A DNA stretch of 38,401 nt from assembly GCA_945869825.1 (NCBI GenBank), contig CAMBQF010000010.1:1-38401 (forward strand). Direction: 5' to 3'. Below are positions 1 to 8,458 of the stretch, piece by piece (the stretch's first letter is position 1; each line of letters starts with the position of its first letter). The notes below the pieces were generated by a model. That model searched no databases. It was not told the origin of the DNA and was given only the letters and a program-made list of their open reading frames with translations. Both the position numbers and the translations under genes were made by a program. The stretch is from Chitinophaga pinensis. GTDB lineage: Bacteria > Bacteroidota > Bacteroidia > CAMBQF01.

Positions 1-23
1 TATCCTGTTAAGATTTTACTAAC

Positions 24-58
24 ATTATCTAATTATCTAATTCGCTTATTATCTAATT
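24..58. repeat. Short direct repeats ATTATCTAATT x3
   Basis: ATTATCTAATT occurs at 24-34, 32-42 and 48-58, so the copies are 8 and 16 bp apart. They lie just upstream of the purL promoter box. They may be a small operator array or simple AT-rich slippage; nothing else in the window identifies a binding protein. Confidence 0.5.
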
Positions 59-63
59 TGATG

Positions 64-71
64 TACCTTTG
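64..71 (+). promoter_or_regulatory. Bacteroidota −7 promoter element of purL
   Basis: TACCTTTG matches the TAnnTTTG consensus perfectly. A −33-like TTCG lies 19 nt upstream at 41-44. The box ends only 5 nt before the purL ATG at 77, so transcription should start at or next to the start codon and leave almost no 5' leader. Confidence 0.65.
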
Positions 72-76
72 CAGCC

Positions 77-2305
77 ATGTCTACAGCTACCCTTCCAACC
101 CTTGAAACAGCCCAAAAACTGGGCCTTACACCCGATGAGTTTGAAAAGATAAAAGAGATTTTGGGCCGCACCCCAAACTTTACAGAGTTGAGTATCTTCT
201 CTGTAATGTGGAGCGAGCACTGCTCTTACAAAAACTCTATCAAGTGGTTAAAAACCCTTCCCCGCGATGGTGAGATGATGTTGGCCAAAGCAGGCGAAGA
301 AAATGCTGGCCTTGTAGATATTGGTAACGGCCTAGGCTGTGCCTTTAAAATAGAAAGCCACAACCACCCTTCGGCACTAGAGCCTTACCAGGGCGCTGCA
401 ACAGGCGTAGGTGGCATAAACCGCGATATTTTTACTATGGGTGCCCGCCCTATAGCACAGCTAAACTCACTTCGTTTCGGTAACCCCGAATCAGAGCGGA
501 CCAAGTGGTTGCTAAAAGGTGTTGTTAAAGGCATCGGCGATTATGGTAATGCCTTTGGTGTTCCCGTAGTTGGCGGCGAGGTGTTCTTTGACGAGTGCTA
601 CAACCAAAACCCGTTGGTTAATGCCATGTCGGTTGGTATTGTTAAAAAAGGCGAGACCGCTTCGGCTACATCGTATGGTGTGGGCAACCCTGTTTACATT
701 GTAGGCTCATCTACAGGTAAAGACGGTATACACGGTGCAACCTTTGCGTCTGAAGATATTACAGAAGCATCGAGCGATAAAATTCCTGCCGTACAGGTTG
801 GAGACCCATTTCAGGAAAAACTGTTGTTAGAAGCCTCGTTAGAGGTGATTAAAACCGGTGCCGTTATCGGCATGCAAGATATGGGCGCGGCAGGCATCAC
901 CTGCTCAACATCTGAAATGTCGGCCAAAGGCGAGCATGGCATGGTTATCTGGTTAGATAAAGTGCCTATGCGCCAGGAAGGCATGGTACCTTTTGAAATC
1001 CTTCTTTCTGAATCGCAAGAGCGTATGCTTGTAGTGGTGGAGAAAGGCCGCGAAGATGAGGTGCAGGCTGTATTTGATAAATGGGATTTAAACTGTGTGC
1101 AGATTGGGGAAGTAACCGAAGGCGACCGTTTGAAATATTACTTTAAAGGCGAAATGGTAGCCGATGTGCCTGCCGGCGATTTAGTGCTGGGCGGTGGCGC
1201 TCCCGTTTACGACCGTGAGTATACAGAGCCTGCCTACTTTGCAGAGACTAAAAAATTCAATATTGATAATGTACCTGTGCCTGCCGACTTAAAAGAGGTA
1301 GCTAACTTTTTAATTACCCGCCCTAACATAGCTTCTAAACGTTGGGTTATAGAGCAGTACGATACCATGGTAGGTACCCGCAACCAAAGTACTAATGCCC
1401 CGTCTGACGCAGGCATTGTAAACGTAAAAGGTACCGACAAAGCCTTGGCATTAACTGTTGATTGCAACAGCCGCTACGTTCACGCCGACCCTGAACAGGG
1501 CACAGCTATTGCCGTTGCCGAGGCTGCCCGTAACATTACCTGTTCTGGTGGTTTGCCAATGGGCGTTACCAACTGCCTAAACTTTGGCAACCCTTACAAG
1601 CCCGAGGTATACTGGCAATTTGTGGGTGCTATTAAAGGCATGGGCGCTGCCTGCCGAGAGTTTAACACACCCGTAACCGGTGGCAACGTTAGCTTCTACA
1701 ACCAGTCTAATTTTGATGGTGAGATAATCCCTGTATTCCCAACCCCAACTATTGGTATGCTGGGTATTATTGATAATAAGGAACACCGCATGAGCCTTAA
1801 CTTTAAAGCAGAAGGCCATTCAATTTACTTGGTAGGTAAATCTCGCAACGATATTAATTCTTCTGAATACATATACTCATACCACGGCGTTAAACTTTCT
1901 CCGGCACCGTATATGGATTTAGAAGAGGAGCATGCAGTGCAAGATGCAGTGCGCGCCCTTATCCACGAAGGTATTATAGCTTCTGCCCACGACTGTGCCG
2001 ATGGTGGTTTATTTGTTACCCTACTTGAAAGCGCAATGATAAATGGTATTGGCTTTAGCATAGAGTCCGATGTTGAAGTGCGTACCGATGCATTCTTGTT
2101 TGGCGAAGCACAAAGTCGTGTAGTAGTTTCTGTTACCCCTGAGAAGGAAGAAGCCTTAGCTGAGTTATTAGCCGCCGCCGGTGTTGAGTTCTCTTTATTA
2201 GGAGAAACAGGTGGTAAAGACGTTCTTATCGACGACCATAACTTTGGCTCTGTAGCTGAACTGAAAAACCTTTACGATACCGCTTTAGAGAATTATTTAG
2301 CATAA
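77..2305 (+). CDS. purL: Phosphoribosylformylglycinamidine synthase, PurL (small form)
   Basis: PurL is the ATP-dependent synthetase subunit that converts FGAR to FGAM in cytosolic purine synthesis, using ammonia channelled from PurQ with PurS as partner. The 742-aa length is that of the small PurL type rather than the ~1,300-aa fused enzyme. Visible motifs include [13 protein letters not shown] near residue 43, the ATP-site segment [21 protein letters not shown]-type region near 90-110, and the second-half glycine-rich segment around GGNVSFYNQ. The start at 77 is supported by a perfect −7 box just upstream. purQ and purS are not in the window. The gene appears to be transcribed alone, followed by a hairpin-rich spacer. 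Confidence 0.97.
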   Translation: MSTATLPTLETAQKLGLTPDEFEKIKEILGRTPNFTELSIFSVMWSEHCSYKNSIKWLKTLPRDGEMMLAKAGEENAGLVDIGNGLGCAFKIESHNHPSALEPYQGAATGVGGINRDIFTMGARPIAQLNSLRFGNPESERTKWLLKGVVKGIGDYGNAFGVPVVGGEVFFDECYNQNPLVNAMSVGIVKKGETASATSYGVGNPVYIVGSSTGKDGIHGATFASEDITEASSDKIPAVQVGDPFQEKLLLEASLEVIKTGAVIGMQDMGAAGITCSTSEMSAKGEHGMVIWLDKVPMRQEGMVPFEILLSESQERMLVVVEKGREDEVQAVFDKWDLNCVQIGEVTEGDRLKYYFKGEMVADVPAGDLVLGGGAPVYDREYTEPAYFAETKKFNIDNVPVPADLKEVANFLITRPNIASKRWVIEQYDTMVGTRNQSTNAPSDAGIVNVKGTDKALALTVDCNSRYVHADPEQGTAIAVAEAARNITCSGGLPMGVTNCLNFGNPYKPEVYWQFVGAIKGMGAACREFNTPVTGGNVSFYNQSNFDGEIIPVFPTPTIGMLGIIDNKEHRMSLNFKAEGHSIYLVGKSRNDINSSEYIYSYHGVKLSPAPYMDLEEEHAVQDAVRALIHEGIIASAHDCADGGLFVTLLESAMINGIGFSIESDVEVRTDAFLFGEAQSRVVVSVTPEKEEALAELLAAAGVEFSLLGETGGKDVLIDDHNFGSVAELKNLYDTALENYLA

Positions 2306-2315
2306 CTGAAAAATC

Positions 2316-2346
2316 GGAGACATCCCTGCAAAAGCAGGGATCTCCT
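2316..2346. repeat. Palindromic element after purL
   Basis: ATCCCTGC (2322-2329) and GCAGGGAT (2334-2341) form a perfect 8-bp stem around AAAA. The stem extends outward with a bulge through GGAGA and TCTCC. It lies 16 nt past the purL stop and has no clear T-tract, so it looks more like a dispersed palindromic repeat than a classical terminator, although it could end purL transcription. Confidence 0.6.
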
Positions 2347-2366
2347 ACGTTGATACACAGGAAACA

Positions 2367-2409
2367 ACTCTCCCTTATTAAGGAAGTACCTCGCGTAGCG
2401 AGGGGAGGA
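2367..2409. repeat. Dispersed palindromic repeat, copy A
   Basis: The element runs from CTCTCCC to GGGGAGG and contains GTACC and a perfect hairpin, CCTCGC (2389-2394) and GCGAGG (2398-2403), around GTA. A related element with the same order (CTCTCCC, GTACC, GGGGAGG) is at 6371-6420. The shared architecture suggests a genome-wide intergenic repeat family. Confidence 0.5.
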
Positions 2410-2431
2410 ATTTTAATGAAGAACAGGTAAT

Positions 2432-2454
2432 AGCCCCGGCATTTGTCGGGGTTT
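2432..2454 (+). terminator. Weak hairpin with short T run before rlmD
   Basis: CCCCGGC (2434-2440) pairs with GTCGGGG (2445-2451), with one G-U pair, around ATTT, followed by TTTG. It may be a weak terminator or a third palindromic repeat in this spacer. Confidence 0.35.
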
Positions 2455-2469
2455 GTAATAAAATAAAGA

Positions 2470-3891
2470 ATGGGCTTTAGCCCACAGTTAAGGGTGAAGA
2501 AAAATCAAATAATACAGCAGGTAGAAATTACCGATATATCGTCTGAAGGGCTAGCCATTGGCCGTGTTAACGACATGGTAGTGTTTGTTAAAGGTGCCGT
2601 ACCCGGCGATGTGGTTGATGTGGAAATTACCCGCAAAAAATCAAACTACCGCGAGGGCAAAGCCATCGTTTTTCATACCCTTTCAGACAGGCGCACAGAA
2701 CCCGTTTGCCAGCACTTTGGCAGCTGCGGCGGCTGCAAATGGCAAAGCCTAAAGTATAGCGAACAGCTATACTTTAAACACAAGCAGGTAGAGCAAACCC
2801 TGCGTCGTTTGTCTAAAGTAGAATTACCTGAGATTGAGCCCATCTTCGGCTCGCCCAACGAGTATTTTTACCGCAACAAAATGGATTATGCCTTTGCTAA
2901 CAAGCAATGGCTTACCCACGAGGAGATGCAGGAAAACATACCCTTCACCCCGGCTTTGGGTTTCCACGTGCCGAAGTATTTCGATAGGATACTAGACATT
3001 GAAAAATGCCACCTGCAGCCCGACCCATCAAACGAAATCCGTTTAGCGATAAAGAAGTTTACTACTGAGCATAGCTATACTTATTTTGATGCGCGCCACA
3101 AAGAGGGGTTAATGCGTAACCTTATTATCCGCAACACCACCTTGGGCGAGGTTATGGTGATTGTTGTGTTCTTTTACCGCGATGAGGAGAAGATAGAAAT
3201 GCTGATGCAGCATTTAAAAGACACCTTCCCCAACATTACATCCTTAAACTACATTGTAAACGAAAAGGGCAACGATACCATTTACGACCAGGATATTATT
3301 GTATTTAACGGCACCCCATTTATAACAGAGCAAATGGGCGAGCTGCGTTTTAAAGTTGGCCCTAAGTCGTTTTACCAAACCAACCCCGTACAGGCGCAAA
3401 ACCTGTATAATGTAACGTTGGAGTTTGCCGGCTTGCAGGGTGGCGAAACTGTTTACGATTTATATACCGGCACAGGCACCATTGCTTGCTTCCTTGCCCA
3501 AACAGCCGCTAAGGTAGTAGGGGTGGAGTATGTGCCCGAGGCTATAGAAGATGCCCACATCAATGCCCAAATAAACAACTTGGGCAACACCAGCTTTTAT
3601 GCAGGCGATATGAAGGATGTGCTGAACGATGAATTCATAGCAACCAACGGCAGGCCTGATGTTATTGTTACCGACCCGCCACGCGCTGGTATGCACGAAG
3701 ATGTGGTGAAGAAGATTGTAGAGATAGGAGCGAAGCGAGTTGTCTACGTGAGCTGCAACCCTTCTACCCAGGCCCGCGACCTTGCCCTGATGGACGAGAA
3801 GTACAAAGTTGTCCGCGTTAAACCGGTTGATATGTTCCCACACACACAACACGTGGAGAATGTAGTTTTGTTGGAATTGAAGAATTCATAA
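2470..3891 (+). CDS. rlmD: 23S rRNA (uracil-5-)-methyltransferase, RlmD/RumA family
   Basis: This enzyme makes 5-methyluridine in RNA, most likely U1939 of 23S rRNA, using S-adenosylmethionine. In order it has a TRAM RNA-binding domain (about residues 10-70), an iron-sulfur cysteine cluster C80-x5-C86-x2-C89 in FGSCGGCKWQS, a SAM site in YDLYTGTGTIACF (about 329-341), and the catalytic cysteine in VSCNPSTQ (C429). Length (473 aa) is normal. The annotated start ATG lies inside a TGGGCTTTAGCCCA palindrome (2471-2484). A GTG at 2494 would give a protein starting VKKNQ, nearer to where family similarity seems to begin, so the first eight residues are doubtful. TrmA/RlmC-type specificity cannot be excluded by sequence alone. 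Confidence 0.93.
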   Translation: MGFSPQLRVKKNQIIQQVEITDISSEGLAIGRVNDMVVFVKGAVPGDVVDVEITRKKSNYREGKAIVFHTLSDRRTEPVCQHFGSCGGCKWQSLKYSEQLYFKHKQVEQTLRRLSKVELPEIEPIFGSPNEYFYRNKMDYAFANKQWLTHEEMQENIPFTPALGFHVPKYFDRILDIEKCHLQPDPSNEIRLAIKKFTTEHSYTYFDARHKEGLMRNLIIRNTTLGEVMVIVVFFYRDEEKIEMLMQHLKDTFPNITSLNYIVNEKGNDTIYDQDIIVFNGTPFITEQMGELRFKVGPKSFYQTNPVQAQNLYNVTLEFAGLQGGETVYDLYTGTGTIACFLAQTAAKVVGVEYVPEAIEDAHINAQINNLGNTSFYAGDMKDVLNDEFIATNGRPDVIVTDPPRAGMHEDVVKKIVEIGAKRVVYVSCNPSTQARDLALMDEKYKVVRVKPVDMFPHTQHVENVVLLELKNS

Positions 3892-3900
3892 TTACATTTG
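3871..3900 (+). promoter_or_regulatory. Promoter with TTG and TAnnTTTG, 4 nt before ATG
   Basis: TTG at 3871-3873 and TACATTTG at 3893-3900 are separated by 19 nt, the classic Bacteroidota spacing. The box lies in the 13-bp gap and the end of rlmD, and ends 4 nt before the ATG at 3905. This predicts a leaderless transcript for the phosphoribosyltransferase. Confidence 0.65.
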
Positions 3901-3904
3901 TGCT

Positions 3905-4405
3905 ATGGCAAATGCATCTGTCCTTACTCCCGAGCAAATAAATCAAAAAGTTAACCGTATAGCAATGCAGGTTTACGAGCGTAACCATACTGCCACATCG
4001 GTTGTCTTAGCGGGTGTAGTGGGGCAGGGCCTTAAATTCGCTCAGCGTTTGGCTAAGGCTATTGAAACGCTAAGCCCCATTAAAGTTACTCTGGTTACTG
4101 TTCAGGTAGATAAACAAAGCCCTGTGGGTAAACGTGCCCTTCTAAGCGATGATTCAGTATTACAAGAGGGTGCTTTGGTATTAGTGGTTGATGATGTGCT
4201 AAACAGCGGCCGTACGCTTATTCATGCATTGGAGCCCTTTTTAGGTACGCAGCTAAAAGCCCTGCAAACAGTTGTACTTGTAGATAGGAACCACCCATCA
4301 TACCCTGTAAAAGCAGATTATGTAGGCCTGTCTATGGCTACTACCTTACAAGAGCATATTGATGTTATCCTTGATGAGGCTAACGAAGGCGTTTACCTTA
4401 ATTAG
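3905..4405 (+). CDS. Type I phosphoribosyltransferase, PyrR-like
   Basis: This is a 166-aa cytosolic phosphoribosyltransferase. The PRPP-binding signature VLVVDDVLNSGRT spans residues 92-104, with the acidic pair D96-D97. The overall layout resembles PyrR or hypoxanthine-type transferases. PyrR-like proteins bind uracil or UMP and may regulate pyrimidine genes, but the base specificity cannot be read from the sequence. It has its own promoter immediately upstream. Its 3' end overlaps the stop of the convergent PKD/T9SS gene by 8 bp (4398-4405), so there is no room for a separate terminator between the two genes. Confidence 0.85.
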   Translation: MANASVLTPEQINQKVNRIAMQVYERNHTATSVVLAGVVGQGLKFAQRLAKAIETLSPIKVTLVTVQVDKQSPVGKRALLSDDSVLQEGALVLVVDDVLNSGRTLIHALEPFLGTQLKALQTVVLVDRNHPSYPVKADYVGLSMATTLQEHIDVILDEANEGVYLN

Positions 4406-5774
4406 TAACCAGTAATTTCTTAGTAGCAGCGTAACCCTTAGCATCGGCAATACGCACAAAGTACATACCGGGCGCATATCCTGCCAATGGCAGTTCTACC
4501 TGCGTGCGGCCTTTTATACCAAGGCTTTCCACTAGCATTCCGCTGGCATTATACACCATTAGGTTTACCGCGTTGTCAGATGTGTTAACCACAGCCCTGT
4601 CAGTTGCCGGGTTTGGGTATACAGTAATTTGCGGTGCGTTGGCCAACAATTCATCAACCCCAACAAATGGCACGGTAACAACACTGCTAATGGTATCGGC
4701 ACTGCAACCGTTAGTTACTATAAGGGTAACGGTATAGCTGCCTGCTGCAGGAAAGGTATGGTTAACCACATCGCCCGTTCCGGTTTCACCATCACCAAAA
4801 TCCCAGTATTCATCCTGACCTTCAACCGATGTTGAAGTAAATTCAACCGGCAGGCCTGAACCTACGGTGCTAAAATCAGCTTGTGGTGCATTAAGCGCAT
4901 ATAAAGTATCGTAAGCCGTAACCTGGCAGTTGGTGGTCCAGCCGATAATGCTATCAGTAAAGCTAACCGGAACATTTCCCACAGCCCCTATATATATAAA
5001 GGTATCAAGGGTATGCGGCAAAATGGCGCCTTGGGTTTCGAAGTTAAAACACTGCAATATCTGGTTGTTAAAGGCACGTTGGTTATACATACGGTCGTAG
5101 GTTACACCTGGTGCCGCAGCCGCCAGCGTATAGTTACGGCCCGCGCAGGCACTGTCAAACTCAAAGCTAATCTGTGCTCCTAAATCGTAATTTACTATAG
5201 GCTCTATGTGGAAGTCGTTGTCTGATGCAAAGAATATCATCTTGTTCCACGGCCAACCAAATTGAGCTACCGATAGTCGCTCAAAATCGCCATCACCATT
5301 ATTATTTCCATATATTTTTATAGGTAGGGTGCTATCTGCTTCTAATGCTACAATATACCCGTTAAACATAGTTACCGGTTGGCTGAATAGTATGGTATAC
5401 TTCATTTGGGTCATGTTTCCATTGTGGTATGATGTATCAACTTCTACCGTTCCGCTTACCAGTGGTGCGCCAAAGGGTAGGGTGTCTTGCGGACTAAAAT
5501 CATACAAATGGCCTTTTATAGTTGCTGTAGCGTTGGTATTACCCAAAGCGCGGCCGTAGAAGCAAAGACCGCTAACAGTAATGCCTTGCGGGGCATTATA
5601 GTATTGTCCATACTGCAAAAAGTTGCTTTGTAAAGAAAGCGTATATTCGCTGGTTCCACTGGCTTTGGCTTGTGTGTAGCGTAAAGTATCAGGTCCGCAC
5701 CCGCTGTAAAAGGGTTGGGCCGATAGCTTGAAAACAAATAAAAATGCAATGCAACAAAGGGTATAAAAGCGCAT
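4398..5774 (-). CDS. Secreted PKD-domain protein with T9SS type A sorting domain
   Basis: This 458-aa protein is predicted to be exported and anchored or released by T9SS. It begins with a signal peptide ending near LSAQ (about residue 20). A long beta-rich region with no family I recognise follows, then a PKD domain around EYWDFGDGETGTGD and GSYTVTLIVTNGC. It ends in a type A C-terminal sorting domain starting at VYPNPATDRAVV and finishing with GMYFVRIADAKG. PKD folds usually mediate protein or polysaccharide contact, so an adhesive or substrate-binding surface role is possible. The start is the ATG at 5774; only 36 bp separate it from the divergent pnuC. Confidence 0.9.
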   Translation of the reverse strand: MRFYTLCCIAFLFVFKLSAQPFYSGCGPDTLRYTQAKASGTSEYTLSLQSNFLQYGQYYNAPQGITVSGLCFYGRALGNTNATATIKGHLYDFSPQDTLPFGAPLVSGTVEVDTSYHNGNMTQMKYTILFSQPVTMFNGYIVALEADSTLPIKIYGNNNGDGDFERLSVAQFGWPWNKMIFFASDNDFHIEPIVNYDLGAQISFEFDSACAGRNYTLAAAAPGVTYDRMYNQRAFNNQILQCFNFETQGAILPHTLDTFIYIGAVGNVPVSFTDSIIGWTTNCQVTAYDTLYALNAPQADFSTVGSGLPVEFTSTSVEGQDEYWDFGDGETGTGDVVNHTFPAAGSYTVTLIVTNGCSADTISSVVTVPFVGVDELLANAPQITVYPNPATDRAVVNTSDNAVNLMVYNASGMLVESLGIKGRTQVELPLAGYAPGMYFVRIADAKGYAATKKLLVTN

Positions 5775-5810
5775 GTATGTAATTTTACCCCAATTTTACA
5801 AAATAACACA

Positions 5811-6386
5811 ATGGCAGAAGCCGAATGGGCAGCTTTTTTATTATCGCTGGTGTATGTAGTTTTAAACGCCCGTCAAAATGTATGGTGCTGGCCCGTAGGT
5901 GCAGCATCTGTTTTGGTTTATGCATGGGTGTTTTACAGTTCAAAACTTTATGCCGATAGCGGGCTACAAATTATTTACCTGCTGTTTAGTTTTTACGGAT
6001 GGCTTAGCTGGAAGAAAATCCACAACGCTCAACACAAGCCCATAAAACGTATCAGCCTGCAAACTGCTTTCTACAGCATAGCCATAACAGGTGTTTTATT
6101 TGGGTTGATATATTATATACTACATAATTATACTGATGGCACTGTCCCGCTATGGGATTCGCTGGCTGCAGCCCTAAGCTTAACCGCCACTTACCTTAGT
6201 GCCCGCAAATACATCATCAACTGGCCCTTGTGGATTTTTACCAATACCATTTATGTAGCTATATACCTATATAAAGACCTACAACTTACTGCCATACTAT
6301 CAGTATTAATGGCCGCCTTAGCTGTTTATGGCTGGTGGCAATGGAAAAAAGAAATTGTAATTAGTAAATGCTCTCCCCCTGCGTAG
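5811..6386 (+). CDS. pnuC: Nicotinamide riboside transporter, PnuC family
   Basis: PnuC is an inner-membrane facilitator for nicotinamide riboside, an NAD precursor. The 191-aa protein has several hydrophobic helices and the family pattern of Trp/Tyr-rich segments: QNVWCWPVGAASVL near residue 25, YADSGLQIIYLLFSFYGWLS near 50-70, and a closing GWWQWKKE. Related PnuT proteins carry thiamine, but no thiamine gene or TPP riboswitch is present and the upstream gap is only 36 bp. The last residues and the stop (CTCTCCC...TAG) fall inside a palindromic repeat element, so the C-terminus may be repeat-derived. Confidence 0.9.
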   Translation: MAEAEWAAFLLSLVYVVLNARQNVWCWPVGAASVLVYAWVFYSSKLYADSGLQIIYLLFSFYGWLSWKKIHNAQHKPIKRISLQTAFYSIAITGVLFGLIYYILHNYTDGTVPLWDSLAAALSLTATYLSARKYIINWPLWIFTNTIYVAIYLYKDLQLTAILSVLMAALAVYGWWQWKKEIVISKCSPPA

Positions 6387-6421
6387 GGAGAGTACCAAGT
6401 GTGAATACTTAGGGGAGGGGG
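6371..6421. repeat. Dispersed palindromic repeat, copy B, overlapping pnuC stop
   Basis: CTCTCCC opens the element, followed by GCGTAGGGAGAGTACC and then CTTAGGGGAGGGGG. The order of blocks matches the element at 2367-2409. CTCTCCC pairs with GGGAGAG across CCTGCGTA. The pnuC stop codon TAG (6384-6386) lies within it, so the repeat supplies the end of the gene. Confidence 0.5.
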
Positions 6422-6465
6422 TATATAATAATTTACGATAATTGCACTCAAGGTATTAGAAGCCC

Positions 6466-7779
6466 TTACTCCACCACCAGCTTACCCGTCAAAATCCCCT
6501 TCTCAGTCTGCACCTTATACATATACATACCTGGAAGCTGGTTGCCAATGTTAAGTTTATAGGTAGCACTGCCATCAACCAATACTTCGCCATAAATCAG
6601 CTGCCCACTGTTATTATATAGCTCCACTACTGCGCTTTTATTTAATGGAAGGGTAAATTGTATATTAATAACATTGTTGCCGGGGTTTGGGAAAATTTTC
6701 ACGCCATCAGGCGTAGTTTCTGTTATGGCTGTTGACTCACACTCCAAGTCCATTATGCGTTGCCATAAATTATCATCAAAACCACTCAGGGCAAAATTGC
6801 TGCCGTCTGCAGCGTTACCAAAACGTACTACCACCATGTTCATAGACGGCACTACATATATCTTTTGGTCGTTTTTGCCCAATCCGGCATACGTATCTTC
6901 CGGGGCTGATGGTATTAACTCTCCGGGTATAGTAATGTTAACACCAGGCAGCCTATAGCTGCTTTTGCCATTTAGCCACCATAAATATCCATACGATTGG
7001 TTTAGGCTTTGTGATGTGTTTATCATTGCATTATAATAGGCTGTATCTCGCAATAGGGTATCGCCATTCCATATTCCCTTGTTAAGCATCATTAAACCAA
7101 ACCTTGCAGCATCGCGGGGCCTACTGTAAAAAACCCCGTCAAGCCAAATGCCGCTGCTCATTCCGGTTTTAGTTTTTACCTTACTGTTAGTATATGCGTT
7201 ATAGCTAACACCAGTAGCACTGGCAATAACATCCCCAATTAGTAAGTAAGGGGCATTGTGGTAGTACCAAAAAGTACCTGCGTCATTTAAATAGGTTAAG
7301 CAATTAGGGTCAGTACAGTTCAGGTCATTAACGTTATAGTCTAATCCTGTTGTCATTGTCAGCTGGTGCCATACTTTTATGAGGGCTTCTTTTTCAGGTG
7401 GCGCGTTTGTCCAGCCTTGGCCCAGGTAGGTTGCTGTTGGTTGTTGTATATCCAAAGCTCCTTCCTCCTGTGCAATGCCTGTTAAAAATGCGGTTAGGGT
7501 TTTCCCAGCCGATGCCCAGTACCATAAACTGTCTTTAGTAAATGTGCCAAAGTATTTTTCAAGCGCTATTTTACCATCCTTTAAAATGATAAAACCCTTA
7601 CTGTTTTTTAGCTCCAAATAGTTAAAAAGGGTGTCTATGCGCTCTTGGCACCACCCCAGGTTTTGTGGTGAAATTGTGTCCCAGGTCGTGTTTCCGGCCG
7701 GAGGATAGTACAATGGCGTTTGAGCCTTATCTGATAAGGAAAATAGTATCAAGAATAATAACAAAAAAATATGCTTCAT
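6466..7779 (-). CDS. Secreted beta-lactamase-family serine hydrolase with T9SS sorting domain
   Basis: This 437-aa protein has a signal peptide (cleavage near SDKAQ, residue 20) followed by a serine hydrolase domain of the class C beta-lactamase/penicillin-binding type. The catalytic SxxK is S90-A-G-K93 in YWASAGKTLTAFL, and the YxN motif is Y173-H-N175. The third motif near YAGLGKND is less certain. After about residue 355 comes a T9SS type A sorting domain beginning GVKIFPNPGNNVINI. Family members hydrolyse peptides, esters or amides; the substrate cannot be predicted. It is exported through the Sec system and then T9SS. A striking array of 11-bp direct repeats abuts the start codon. Confidence 0.9.
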   Translation of the reverse strand: MKHIFLLLFLILFSLSDKAQTPLYYPPAGNTTWDTISPQNLGWCQERIDTLFNYLELKNSKGFIILKDGKIALEKYFGTFTKDSLWYWASAGKTLTAFLTGIAQEEGALDIQQPTATYLGQGWTNAPPEKEALIKVWHQLTMTTGLDYNVNDLNCTDPNCLTYLNDAGTFWYYHNAPYLLIGDVIASATGVSYNAYTNSKVKTKTGMSSGIWLDGVFYSRPRDAARFGLMMLNKGIWNGDTLLRDTAYYNAMINTSQSLNQSYGYLWWLNGKSSYRLPGVNITIPGELIPSAPEDTYAGLGKNDQKIYVVPSMNMVVVRFGNAADGSNFALSGFDDNLWQRIMDLECESTAITETTPDGVKIFPNPGNNVINIQFTLPLNKSAVVELYNNSGQLIYGEVLVDGSATYKLNIGNQLPGMYMYKVQTEKGILTGKLVVE

Positions 7780-7781
7780 TT

Positions 7782-7820
7782 TAATATTGTTTTAATATGA
7801 CTCTAATATTTAACTAATAT
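7782..7820. promoter_or_regulatory. Four TAATAT direct repeats at exact 11-bp spacing
   Basis: TAATAT occurs at 7782-7787, 7793-7798, 7804-7809 and 7815-7820. On the minus strand these read ATATTA, and the first lies 2 nt before the hydrolase ATG. Sites one helical turn apart suggest cooperative binding on one DNA face, or a leader RNA element. The identity of any binder is unknown. Confidence 0.5.
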
Positions 7821-7863
7821 TTAGTCAGAGATTTATTTTCTAAGACACTCGCTTTTCAATTTG

Positions 7864-7884
7864 GTTTAATATACAATATTAAAC
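7864..7884. promoter_or_regulatory. Perfect 9-bp inverted repeat in divergent spacer
   Basis: GTTTAATAT (7864-7872) and ATATTAAAC (7876-7884) flank ACA. The arms contain the same TAATAT core as the nearby 11-bp array. The site sits between the divergent hydrolase and 138-aa genes and has the form of a dimer operator. It could regulate either gene. Confidence 0.45.
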
Positions 7885-7960
7885 ATCTTGTGTTGAAAAC
7901 TAGGCTTGCTACTAACAAAATACAAGCGTTTTAGTTACTTAATTTGTTAAAACGTATTTA

Positions 7961-8377
7961 ATGCATAGTGTATATAAAGTGCTATTAGCTGAATTGCCAC
8001 GCATTGCTGAAGTGTTGCAGGCTTTTCCCGATGCGCAAAGGGATAAGGCATTTGATATATTGGTTGATGCATTAAAAGCGTCGCATGGTTTTGCTTCTCA
8101 GGCAGGCGAAGTGCCTGTTGCCGAAGTTAAAACTATTTTAAAGAACAAAATTCAAGAGGCAGCGGTTGAACCCAACAAGAATCAGGTTGAAACGGAAGCT
8201 TCTAAAAAATTGAGTAAATTAAGAGCTAAGATATTTGAGAAAACAACGGCAGTAACTGTTGATGATACTGAAAATGACCCTGTTATAGCCGGTTTAGATG
8301 AATTAAGCACACAGGATTTAAGTAATATTGTTTTCTATCAAAAGGGTCGAAAAACCCCGCTTAGCGATATGCTATAG
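7961..8377 (+). CDS. Unknown 138-aa soluble protein
   Basis: I do not recognise this protein. It has no signal peptide or membrane segment. It appears helical: an N-terminal part (about 1-50, LLAELPRIAEVLQAF) and a Lys/Glu-rich central helix (about 62-90, ASKKLSKLRAKIF), then an acidic tail region TVDDTENDPVIAGL. It could be a small cytosolic regulatory or scaffold protein, but this is only a guess. It is divergent from the serine hydrolase across a 181-bp spacer rich in TAATAT motifs, which could coregulate both. Confidence 0.7.
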   Translation: MHSVYKVLLAELPRIAEVLQAFPDAQRDKAFDILVDALKASHGFASQAGEVPVAEVKTILKNKIQEAAVEPNKNQVETEASKKLSKLRAKIFEKTTAVTVDDTENDPVIAGLDELSTQDLSNIVFYQKGRKTPLSDML

Positions 8378-8458
8378 CCTTTTGTTTGAAAAAAAATGAA
8401 GAATTATAGTTATTGAAAATAATTTATATATATTTACGGACAGAAAAAGAATTTGCTT

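Noticed and set aside
5775-5810. Riboswitch for pnuC (TPP or NAD type)
   Set aside because: The gap between divergent genes is only 36 bp, too short for such an aptamer.
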